DNA from: Candidatus Avedoeria danica
Lineage (GTDB): Bacteria; Chloroflexota; Anaerolineae; Epilineales; Epilineaceae
Assembly (NCBI GenBank): GCA_016703025.1
Contig: JADJCV010000002.1
Span: 124,001 to 188,000, forward strand
DNA length: 64,000 nucleotides
Direction: 5' to 3'
Shown one piece after another: positions 25,601-33,166 of this stretch. The notes under the pieces were generated by a model, which saw nothing but the letters and a program-made list of their open reading frames with translations, did no database searches and was not told the origin of the DNA. Numbering within the stretch: position 1 is the first letter of the stretch; each line of letters opens with the position of its first letter. The position numbers were made by a program, and so were the translations under genes.

Positions 25601-26393
25601 CCGCGCCCCACAATGCCACCGGGACAACGACGTCGCGCGCCAGCGGGCCGAGCAGGCCGAGCGCTTCGCGCACCGTCCGCGGGCGTCGAACCGCGAGGGC
25701 GTCGGCGGCGATCAGGAGGCCGGCGACGGGGGCCATGAAGAGCGCGGGGGACTTGTTCACGGCGGCGAGGCCGGCCATCACGCCGGAGAGGAGGAGATCG
25801 CGCTTACGCCGCCCACGGTGGAGCCACAACAGGAGCCAGAGGAGCGACAGCGTCATGAGCGTCGTCGTCACGCCGTCGAGGTGGAGGACGCGGCTGTGGG
25901 CCACGTAGAACGGGTCGAGGGCGACGATCAGGCCGGCGACGAGGGCGACGCGGTGGTCGAACAGGCGGCCGAGGAGCCAGACCATGAGGCCGATCGCCAG
26001 GCTGATGAAGAGGGCGATGCGGAGGCGGCCGCGGAAGAGGCGGGCGGTGATCTCGTCCAGCGCCGGGCGGGGCGCGTCGCTGACGAGGTCGCTCGGGTTG
26101 ATGTCCCGGCACGCGATCCGCCAGTCGGCGTCGTCGTCGATCGGCTGCCCGAGGCCGCCGAGCCACATCGTGACGACGCCCGGGTGCTCCTTCTGGTAGG
26201 TCGACGCGAGGTCGCCGGTGGCCAGGGCGTGGTAGAAGTTCGTGCTGCGGCAGGCCCAGCGGGTCTCGTCCGGCGTCAGGAAGACGTCGAGCTTGGGGAG
26301 GCGGACGGCGGCGGCGGCAAGGGCGATGGTGAGGGCGAAGAAGGCGGTGGCGCGGCGGAGGGCGGTGGGGAGGCGGGGGTCGGTGGGGGTCAT
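22620..26393 (-). CDS. Large GT39-type glycosyltransferase with long extracytoplasmic tail
   Basis: 1257 residues, ATG 26393 overlapping the stop of the upstream decayed GT39 gene. N-terminal 480 residues: about ten membrane segments, acidic LTPDETRWACRS after the first, EHPGVVTMWLGG, HSRVLHLDGV, NKSPALF, KKFDRYLLPIFPALN and YNPLVGGARAG as in its neighbour. A short second hydrophobic region and about 700 external residues follow, including beta modules with PGRYALLIGVYDG and GVALVGIDVPAR. The tail probably faces the surface and may bind glycan or acceptor. A polyprenyl-phosphate-sugar-dependent transferase; the acceptor is unknown. Confidence 0.82.
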   Translation of the reverse strand: MTPTDPRLPTALRRATAFFALTIALAAAAVRLPKLDVFLTPDETRWACRSTNFYHALATGDLASTYQKEHPGVVTMWLGGLGQPIDDDADWRIACRDINPSDLVSDAPRPALDEITARLFRGRLRIALFISLAIGLMVWLLGRLFDHRVALVAGLIVALDPFYVAHSRVLHLDGVTTTLMTLSLLWLLLWLHRGRRKRDLLLSGVMAGLAAVNKSPALFMAPVAGLLIAADALAVRRPRTVREALGLLGPLARDVVVPVALWGAAATAAYVAVWPAMWVHPIASLRAVLGGAESYADQGHEGGNYFWGRPVVDPGPAFYPVAWALRTTPVAMVGLVLAGWFGMKRRHVRPSGDPAGASGRSEARAGARHAVPSPAAERLPAVPSRTARPVLLALVAFALLFALIMTGGAKKFDRYLLPIFPALNIVAGWGIATALVAWGERGMRRKQADDRDDTGASTASTASETSASSSSVDATMAAIQAEGAIAFGALVVAWSLAFTLYAHRPYFLDAYNPLVGGARAGEFALLLGWGEGLDQAAAYLNAQPSPETLQLATRYRSVIGPQFKGLAHGMDDIDPAVTDYFVFYRNQLQRILDPELIGRYFGPEARPDHAPTPVVAPDLTMKVGDLMYGWVFANRNWEPAAHFIDDRADPKRDAILVRAGSVFARGYSGPLVVVEVDPNATDETVDALLEASFITYERLWWVRYIDVVPYRALRRVDDALAVNAYRTADSVYDELRVSRFDRAPEVQTDTAGPSVVEPLASGGAPAGVDPTAGVSATSGVSATMQISTTVALTEPIGYFDRDPADPAVGVALVGIDVPARAAEPGRGLPITLRWQRPAAVDADLVGFFHLVPAADVRVIGARRIAQDDRPLLDAAGRPTSQWPLNETEFDRRVVSIPAGTVPGRYALLIGVYDGRTTRRLDAAPRPAGDRTSLKDVQRLTDGVFAFPIEVGPATVAFDDSALGLTHGHIDAALTDDVALWGFDVARPVEAGNAAAVTAVWSVPTGASTSTTATVGTSATLPAFVHIRITDTLGANVSDMTAPIVALPIDRWQPGDRLRADHYAPIYGRAMAGEGFIRFTLLDADQRPLRGRGPDGWASLTAPFTIDGPLRFYDLPPDVPSDTQRDVTFGDLAKLRAAEVAITRVDTGAPVTVTLWWEALTQADTEQLFWIGFMNGDGDVVSAQGFAPADGRRRITSWIGGEVIRDRHILVADVQDAGRYDIVVRLTATDGSDAPVTATGDGATGSDGWVKVGRVTVR

Positions 26394-27543
26394 GGCGAGT
26401 TCTCGGGCGGCGAGTCGACCACGTCATCGTCGTCAAGCGCACGCGGTTCTGGCCGCGGCGGGCCGCCGGTCACCGGCATGCGCTCTCCGGACTCGTAATC
26501 GTAGATCCCCACGAGCAGATCGTACTCGCCGGGCGGTGCGTCCGAAGCGATATCGATGACCCGCCGGTCCAGCACGGACTCACCGACCGCGAGGGACGCC
26601 AGCGTCGCGGCGCGCCGCAGACCGTCTCGGCCGGCGGGTGCAGTGGGCCATCCGCCTGGCCGATGGTGCGCTCGCCCTCGCGCTCGAGGTGGACGAAGAC
26701 CTGGGCGTTGGACGGGATGGACGGCCCGAGGGCGGACCAGACTAGGGTGAGGACGAGGCGTTCGCCTGGCCATGCGCCGGTGGCCTGTGCTCCGCCGACC
26801 GTGTCATCGCGGCCGACGCCGCGTCGAGCCGCCATCCGCGCAGTGCCAGCAGTCCGGGCTGGCTGCCCGAACAGGTCATCGCGCCGCTCATCGACGATGC
26901 GCAGCGGATCGTCGAGCGGCAAGCCGGCATCGTAACGCGGGCCCGGTAAGCTCGCGGTCGAACTTCGCGCGAACGCAGCGTGGTAGACCTCTCAAACGCC
27001 GGTGCGAACAAACCATTCGCCTGGCGGGCATGCGGTGCGGAGGGTTCGCCGACCGCGCCAAGACGGGCGATCCCCCACGGGTGCCGGAGCCGGCGACCGC
27101 GCCGACCTTCGTAGGTGCCAGGCCGAAGCGATCTCGGTGTCCGAGAGTGGCGGCGCTCGGCGCGCATCCGGCTTCGCCGGCATCGGGTCGAGAACGGGCT
27201 GGCGATCCTGGACGTCGTCCGCGACGAACAGCCAGCGCGGGAGCCTCGCCGCAGCGGGGCTTGCCCCGCGTATACCACGCCGTCACTGCCGGCTCCTCGT
27301 TCGAGTCGTAATCGCCGGTGATATCCGCGTCGACCGAACCGATCGCCTTCCACCCCGCCCGATACGGAAACCCGAACCACCCGCTTCCCGGCAGCTCCGC
27401 GAACGGATACCACGCCCCCGCCACCTTCACGTCCGGGTAGCCGCGCTTGTAGGCCACGTCGTGTTGGACGAAGACCATCCAGCTGTAGAACGCGCTGTAG
27501 GCGGCGACGACGGCGAGAGCGGCGGCGACGGGGGGTGCCCAGC

Positions 27544-27616
27544 GGCCTACGGCCCCCGCCCCCGGCGTGCTGCGCTCGCCGACCCCTCCCCCAATGCTGG
27601 GGGAGGGGTTGATGCG
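27544..27616. repeat. Family B repeat arm inside the GT39 pseudogene
   Basis: GGCCTACGGCCCCCGCCCCC followed by CCCCTCCCCCAATGCTGGGGGAGGGG. It is related to the arms at 22392 and 28349 but has a different loop. It is read in frame (NPSPSIGGGVGERS), so this copy alone does not break the gene. Confidence 0.6.
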
Positions 27617-28348
27617 ATTCCACAGCGCGGCGATCGTCAGGGCTGCGATCAGGCTCAGCGCCGGGAACACGACGTGGAAGTGCGTCCGCGGCGCCTCCAC
27701 GAGCGTGGCGTAGAAGAGGACCGGTGCGGCCAGCCAGAGGGCGGTGGTGGTCCAGGCGGGGTCGCGCGGAGCGGCGAGGACCACCAGGGCCAAGGCGACG
27801 CCAATCACGAGGACGGCCCAGCTCCGGCCTTCGATGTCGTCCATGAGCGCGAACCACTCCGGGCGCAGGACGAGGGCGGGGATCGCCAGCACGCCGAACG
27901 CGGCGGCGGCCCAGCCGGCGCGGGGCCAGCGGCGGACGAGGCGCGCCGTGACGGCGGCGGCCACGAGGAGGTCGAGGGCGACCAGGTAGTAGGCGCTGCT
28001 GTAGAAGTTGGCGAGGCCCATCCACTTCGGCAGCGCGTTGTACGGCGCCCCGCCGCCCTCGCCGCCGCCCCCGCCGAGACGGACCTCGACGAGATACTTC
28101 AGCGTCGTGGACTGGAAGTACGGGTGGCGGACGAGCGGGACGTAGAACGCGGCCAGCAGCGCCGTGCCGAGCGCGAAGCCGGCGGCGACAGCCAGGCGTT
28201 CGCGGCGCAGGCTGCCGGGGACGGCGCGCCAGCGGGCGACGACGAGATAGGCGATGGCGGGGGCGACGAGGGCGGCGTCGTAGTGGGACAGGAGGCCGCA
28301 GGCGAGGAAGAGGGCGGTGAGGAGGAGCCAGCGGGGGCGTCGTCTGAC

Positions 28349-28490
28349 GGCCTAAGGCCCCCACCCCCACCCCCTCCCCCCAAGTCTGGGGGAGGAGGAA
28401 GCTTGGCGGGGGGAGGACCATTGTGAGCCAGGGCTTCTGGTTGCCCTTCCTCCCCCCTCCCCAACTTGGGGAGGGGTCGGGGAGGGGCCT
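28349..28490. repeat. Inverted-repeat element, family B (MITE-like), copy 2
   Basis: Arms GGCCTAAGGCCCCCAC...CCCCCAAGTCTGGGGGAG (28349-28395) and the reverse form CTCCCCAACTTGGGGAG with GGGGCCTGCC (28454-28490) enclose a middle with GCTTGGCGGGGGGAGGA and CTTCTGG, matching copy 1. It lies in a membrane-segment-coding part of a GT39 gene and coincides with a frame change. Confidence 0.68.
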
Positions 28491-29370
28491 GCCGGGGGAG
28501 GACGTCGACGCACCCCGCCCACCGATACCGCCACGCACACCACACCGCCAACGTCCCGAACAGAAACACCAGCGCCTGATACTGCACCACCCGCCCAAAC
28601 GCGATGAAGAAGCCGTTGAGCGACAGGATCACCGCCGCCATGAGCCCGACGCGCGCCCCGAACAACCCGCGACCGACGACGATCAGCGCCGCCAACCCCG
28701 CGAGCATCGCCACCGCGAACGGCAGGCGCGCCGTGCCCTCGTCGATGCGGCGCTGCACGGCGTAGACCTCGGCGGTGATCAGGATCTCCGCCGGCCCCTT
28801 CTTGTGGACGTAGATCGCGTCGTGCCGGCCGTCGATCGTGGCCGCGGCCTTGTGGAGGACGAGGGCCTCATCGCCCTGGAACTCCGACCAGCCGAGGTTC
28901 GGGAGGCGGAAGAGGGCGGCGAATGCGATGACGGCAGCGACGGCCAGCCAGATGCGGCGGTCGAGGGGGCGGGGGCGGCCGCATGCCTGCCCGCCGCGCC
29001 ACCGTTGGGCGCCGGCCACGACGACGGCGAGGAGGAGCGTGGCGCCGACGAACGTCGCCCCGCGCACGCCCCACGGCGTCGCGTTCAGCGCCAGGCCCGC
29101 GACGACGCTCCACGCGTAGCCGAGGCCGAGCGTGAGGACGAGACGCTCGAGGGCGTCCGTGCGGTCGCGCCACGGCAGCCAGGCGTCGGCGAGGACGGCG
29201 CCGGCGAGGGTGACGAGGAGGATCCAGGCGAGGAATGAGGGGATCACGGGCGAATCATAACCCGATACGCGCCGCCGCCGCTGGCGAGTATGATTCGACG
29301 GGTGCAGGACCGGGGACGAGTCCTGACAAACGGTGGACGGCCGTAGGTCCGAGAGGAGGACGATCCGATC

Positions 29371-29979
29371 ATGGCACTGCCACAGACCGTGACCCTCGTG
29401 ACGGCCGAGGAATACCTCGCGCAGGAAGTACTGGCTGAGTACAAGCACGCGTACATCGACGGTGTGGTCGTTGCGATGAGCGGTGGCAGCATCCAGCATT
29501 CGCGCATCAAGACGGACCTGGCGATGGCCATCGGCAGGCAGTTGGCCGGCAGCGACTGCGAGGTGTTCGACAGCGACCTGCGGGTCCGCGTTGACGCGCG
29601 CTTCTACACCTACCCGGACCTCATCGTGGTGTGTGGCGAGGCCCAGCTCGCGCCCGACGGGTTTGACAACCTCACCAACCCCACGGTCCTCTTCGAAGTG
29701 CTGTCACCGTCCACGGAAGCGCACGATCGCGGCGTAAAGTGGTCCCGCTACCGCCAGATACCGTCGCTCCAGCAATACGTCCTCGTCAGCCAGGACAAGC
29801 CGCTCATCGAGGCATATGCGCGTTCCGGAGATGTCTGGACGTACACCGACGCCAACGGCCTCGACGCCGCAATTGAACTTGTCGCCATCGGCGTGACGTT
29901 AGCACTCGGCGACGTGTACGCCCGCGTGACGTTCGAGGAGGACCGCTCGACGGGCTTGAACGGCGAGCCTAGGGGCTGA
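29371..29979 (+). CDS. Uma2 family endonuclease-like protein (DUF820)
   Basis: 202 residues, ATG 29371 with GAGGAGGA upstream. It has the restriction-endonuclease-like fold signature of the family: TAEEYLAQEVL at the start, SRIKTDLAMAIGRQL, the acidic YPDLIVVCGE, and FEVLSPSTEAHDRGVKWSRYRQIPSL (E...K-type catalytic region). These genes are abundant in Cyanobacteria and Chloroflexota and their biological role is unsettled. It stands alone, divergent from the GT39 pseudogene, with a TATGAT -10-like sequence at about 29289. Confidence 0.85.
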   Translation: MALPQTVTLVTAEEYLAQEVLAEYKHAYIDGVVVAMSGGSIQHSRIKTDLAMAIGRQLAGSDCEVFDSDLRVRVDARFYTYPDLIVVCGEAQLAPDGFDNLTNPTVLFEVLSPSTEAHDRGVKWSRYRQIPSLQQYVLVSQDKPLIEAYARSGDVWTYTDANGLDAAIELVAIGVTLALGDVYARVTFEEDRSTGLNGEPRG

Positions 29980-30185
29980 GCGGCAGAGTGGCCGCGCCAC
30001 GTCGGTGTGCGTGTGGTCGTCGTTGCCGGGGATCCCACGAGTCGTCCGGGTGAGTTGTCGGAATCCCCCAGGTGAATCATCTCGATCGCCTGGGCGAGTC
30101 GGCCGATTCACAGGTGGGATGTGTGCGCGACCCTTCGCAGCCTCGATGCGCAGCCACCCAACGATTCAAGGAACGGAGCAAGCCC

Positions 30186-31233
30186 ATGCCCCCCACCGTC
30201 CACGGCCTCCACCACATCACGTGCATCGCCGGCGACCCGCAGACGAACGTCGACTTCTACGCCGGCCTCCTCGGGATGCGCCTCGTGAAGCGCTCCGTGA
30301 ACCAGGACGTCCCGGACACCTACCATCTCTTCTACGCCGACGGCGCCGGCACGCCCGGCACGGACCTGACGTTCTTCCCGTGGCCGGCGATGGAGCGCTC
30401 GCGCCGCGGCATCGGCCTGGCGGTCGAGGTCGCGCTGGCGGTGCCGGCGGCCAGCCTCGGCTACTGGGGCGATCGGCTGCGGGCCGCGGGCGTCGACGTC
30501 GGCGAGGCCGGTGGTGGGCCGGATGGCTTCGCCGGGCGGCGCGATGGGTGTCGCGACGGTCGACGGGACCGGCGGCGACGGCGCCCGCTCCGACGGGCTT
30601 GCGACCCGTTTCGGCGAGCCCGCCCTCCCGTTCCGCGACCCCGACGGCCTCCACCTCGCCCTCGTCGCCACGGACGACGAGCGCCCGTTCGTGCCGTGGG
30701 ACGGGAGCGCCGTGCCCACCGCCCACCAGATCCGCGGCCTGCACGCCGTCCGCCTCTGGGAGCGCGACATGGGTCCGACCGTCGCCGCCCTGACGACGCT
30801 CCTCGGGCTGGCGCCGGCGGGCGTCGAGGACAGCTGGCATCGCTACGCCGCCGGCAGCGGCGGCTCGGGGACGTACGTCGACGTGCGCGAGCTGCCCGAG
30901 GAGCGGCGCGGGACGTGGGGCACGGGCGGTGTCCATCACGTGGCGTGGCGGGTGGACGACGTGGCCGAGGGGACGGCGCTGCGGGGGATCGTCGAGGACG
31001 CCGGGCTGCGGCCGTCGCCCGTCATCGACCGCTTCTGGTTCGAGAGCATCTACTTCAAGGAGCCGGGCGGCACGCTCTTCGAGCTGGCGACCGAGGGGCC
31101 GGGGTTCGGGCGGGACGAGGACATGGCGCACCTCGGGGAGCAGTTGATCCTGCCGCCGTGGCTGGAGGTGCATCGGGGGGCGATCGAGGCGGCGTTGCCG
31201 GCACTTGTCTTGCCGGAGGGGTCGACTACCTGA
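30186..31233 (+). CDS. Ring-cleaving dioxygenase-like VOC protein (MhqO type), with a one-base frameshift
   Basis: Two vicinal-oxygen-chelate modules, about 348 residues once corrected. ATG 30186. Module 1 begins VHGLHHITCIAGDPQTNVDF and contains TDLTFFPWP. The frame changes between about 30500 and 30590 (one extra base), after which FGEPALPFRDPDGLHLALVA and module 2 follow: IRGLHAVRLWERD, GGVHHVAWRVDD and GGTLFELATEGPGF. His and Glu metal ligands are present in the usual places. Relatives are Fe-dependent and act on hydroquinone or catechol-like rings. Its 3' 230 bases are duplicated at 32914-33143. Confidence 0.72.
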
Positions 31234-31496
31234 GCGTCGTGGGAACGGCTATCCGTTCGCCGCCGCCCGCGCCACACGTCGCCGCCCCTTCGACGAACGG
31301 AGCCGCACGATTGCATCTGGGCATGCGCTGTCGCGTCTGCGGGCTCGTCGGGGACGAACATCAGCTCGTAGCGCCGATCGTCGATGACGCTGACCATGGT
31401 AAGCTTGCAAAGACATCCGGTTTCGCATCATGGTCTGTTAGCCTCCACCATAGGGTGAGGACGAATCTCCTCTCATCGACCGCGCGGAGGCTGGCA

Positions 31497-32729
31497 TTGG
31501 TTGGCACCAAGACGACTCCGACAGAGCTCATCGACCTACTCGGTGACGCCGACCCCGACGTTCGCCTCCGCGCCGCCCTCGACCTCGGCGAGGGGCGCCA
31601 CGAGGCGGCCGCCCCCGCGGTCGTGGAGCGATTCGGCCGCGAGCGCGACTTCTACATCCGCGAGATCCTCACCTGGACCGCGCTGCGCATGCCGGATGCC
31701 GCCCTCCCGCACGTCCGCGCCGCCCTCCATAGCCCGCGCTGGCTCGCCCGCCTCCAGGCCCTCCATACCTTGAGTAAGGTGGGCTCCCGCGACGATGCCG
31801 CCCACCTGGACCTGCTGATCGCCGACCCGGTGGACGCCGTGGCTGCGCGAGCGTACTGGGCTGCGGCGCAGACACTCGATCCACGCGTGGTGCCCGCACT
31901 CGTCGCGCAGCTCTCCCGAGGCGACTCCGAGCACCAGAACAGCCTCACGGTAGCGCTCGACTCGTTCGGCGCGGCGGCCGTCCCGGCCCTGGTGGCGGCA
32001 CTAGGCGGCGGCACTCCTGAGGCGCGACGGCACGCCGCCGACACCCTCAGCTCCATGGGCTCCCCGGATGCCGACGCCGCCGCCCAAGCCCTGGCCGCCG
32101 CGATCGCCGACCCGGACGAGGGAGTCCGCCTCGCCGCCCTCAACGCACTGGGCCAGTTGGTCGTGCCGTCCGCGTGGGCGGCGATCGATGAGGCCGCCGG
32201 ATCTCCGGAGCCCAGGATGCGCCAGCTCGCCGAACGTTTGGGCGAGCGGAGGCCGAGTACTCGTGAGCTGCGCTTGGCTGAGCTCCGGCGTCAGCGCGGG
32301 GGTGGTGTCGGCGAAGCTGCTGACGGGGCCGAGGCCTCCGCGGAGGTACAGCCGGTCGCGGCGGCGGCCCCATGGCCGGGTCCCGACCTGTCGCTGGTCA
32401 CCATAGAGGGCGGCCCGCAGGCCGAGGCGCTTCATCCGAAACTTGCACGGCAGGTGGAGTACTGCCGCCCGCGCTACCTCAGCCGCTCCGACGTTCCTCA
32501 GGAAGTCCTCGCCCGAGTCTACGCGGAAGCCGAGGCCGAGGCGCTGACGGCGGGAAGGCCGGCGGCCGTGGCGGCCCGTATCGCGGCGGGCAGAGCCGAG
32601 CTGTTTGTCCACGAGACGGTCCTCCTTGAGCAGGTGAGCGTGGTGAACCCGGGGATGACGGTGGACGGGCTGCTGCTGGGCACGGGCGTCCGGGTTAAGG
32701 GATTCACGGTCAGCGCCGAAGGGTCATGA
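31497..32729 (+). CDS. HEAT-repeat protein fused to an EF-Ts dimerisation-type domain
   Basis: 410 residues from TTG 31497, with GGAGG 6 bases upstream. Residues about 5-240 are HEAT-like repeats (ELIDLLGDADPDVRLRAALD, VAALGGGTPEARRHAADTL, AIADPDEGVRLAALNALGQ). After a charged spacer, residues about 308-405 match the C-terminal domain of elongation factor Ts: RYLSRSDVPQEVLARVYAEA, GRPAAVAARIAAGRAELF, LLEQVSVVNPGMTVDGLL and VKGFTVSAEG. The N-terminal UBA and core modules of real EF-Ts are missing. Possible roles are EF-Tu binding or a borrowed fold for protein interaction, both speculative. It sits between two copies of a dioxygenase fragment, beside a transposase scrap, so it may have been moved here. 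Confidence 0.75.
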   Translation: MVGTKTTPTELIDLLGDADPDVRLRAALDLGEGRHEAAAPAVVERFGRERDFYIREILTWTALRMPDAALPHVRAALHSPRWLARLQALHTLSKVGSRDDAAHLDLLIADPVDAVAARAYWAAAQTLDPRVVPALVAQLSRGDSEHQNSLTVALDSFGAAAVPALVAALGGGTPEARRHAADTLSSMGSPDADAAAQALAAAIADPDEGVRLAALNALGQLVVPSAWAAIDEAAGSPEPRMRQLAERLGERRPSTRELRLAELRRQRGGGVGEAADGAEASAEVQPVAAAAPWPGPDLSLVTIEGGPQAEALHPKLARQVEYCRPRYLSRSDVPQEVLARVYAEAEAEALTAGRPAAVAARIAAGRAELFVHETVLLEQVSVVNPGMTVDGLLLGTGVRVKGFTVSAEGS

Positions 32730-32741
32730 GCGCCCGCGAGC

Positions 32742-32868
32742 AGCTGCCACGCCAAGCGACTGGCCGCCTGGACGCTGTGGCTGAGCGACGAGCTGCTCGC
32801 GCCGGTGCCGCACCGCCAGATGATGTTCGTGCTCCCCAAGCGGCTGCGTCCGTACTTCCGGCGGGGCG
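32742..32868 (+). mobile_element. Remnant of an IS91-type zinc-binding transposase
   Basis: In one frame the DNA reads SCHAKRLAAWTLWLSDELL then PHRQMMFVLPKRLRPYFRRG, which matches the end of the zinc-binding domain and the start of the catalytic domain of IS91/IS801-type rolling-circle transposases (CPSC-AKR ... HRQ-FT-PKRLRP-F). Only about 42 residues remain. The upstream zinc cysteines and all catalytic tyrosines are missing, and the sequence runs straight into the duplicated dioxygenase fragment. Confidence 0.7.
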
Positions 32869-32913
32869 ATGCCCGGCGCGGCGACCGACGCGGCGTGACG
32901 GCCGCGGACGGTC

Positions 32914-33166
32914 CGAGGACGCCGGGCTGCGGCCGTCGCCCGTCATCGACCGCTTCTGGTTCGAGAGCATCTACTTCAAGGAGCCGGGCGGGACGCTCTT
33001 CGAGCTGGCGACCGAGGGGCCGGGGTTCGGGCGGGACGAGGACATGGCGCACCTCGGGGAGCAGCTGATCCTGCCGCCGTGGCTGGAGGTGCATCGGGGG
33101 GCGATCGAAGGGGCATTGCCGCCTTTGGAGCTGCCGGAGGGTCCGGACGGTCCGGAGGGTTCGTGA
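32914..33166 (+). pseudogene. Duplicated 3' end of the VOC dioxygenase gene
   Basis: About 230 bases (to about 33143) nearly identical to 30993-31222, encoding EDAGLRPSPVIDRFWF through GGTLFELATEGPGF to LEVHRGAIEGALP, then a short new ending to the TGA at 33164-33166. It lacks everything before the last third of module 2, including the start. Its stop overlaps the ATG of the next gene, so it may once have supplied translational coupling. Confidence 0.8.

Larger units (their letters stand above)
26390..29247 (-). pseudogene. Decayed GT39-type glycosyltransferase gene
   Basis: Reads from GTG 29247 (VIPSFLAWILLVTLAG) through typical GT39 sequence: LPNLGWSEFQGDEALVLHKAA (acidic motif), VHKKGPAEILITAEVY and FGRVVQYQALVFLFG. 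At 28490-28349 a family B element interrupts it and the frame changes. Membrane segments continue (WLLLTALFLACGLLSHYDA, then MGLANFYSSAYYLVALDL) to about 27250, where the frame shifts again (LFVADDVQDRQPVLDPMP). A stop falls at 26992-26994, and another shift occurs near 26635 before the ending PPGEYDLLVGIYDYESGERM. At least four lesions. It was once the first gene of this leftward GT39 operon, and its stop still overlaps the next ATG. Sequencing errors could explain some of the shifts. Confidence 0.72.

Noticed and set aside
31321..31496. Longer N-terminus of the HEAT/EF-Ts protein
   Set aside because: The upstream in-frame residues (MRCRVCGLVGDEHQL) have no HEAT pattern and no ribosome site. 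GGAGG lies directly before TTG 31497.
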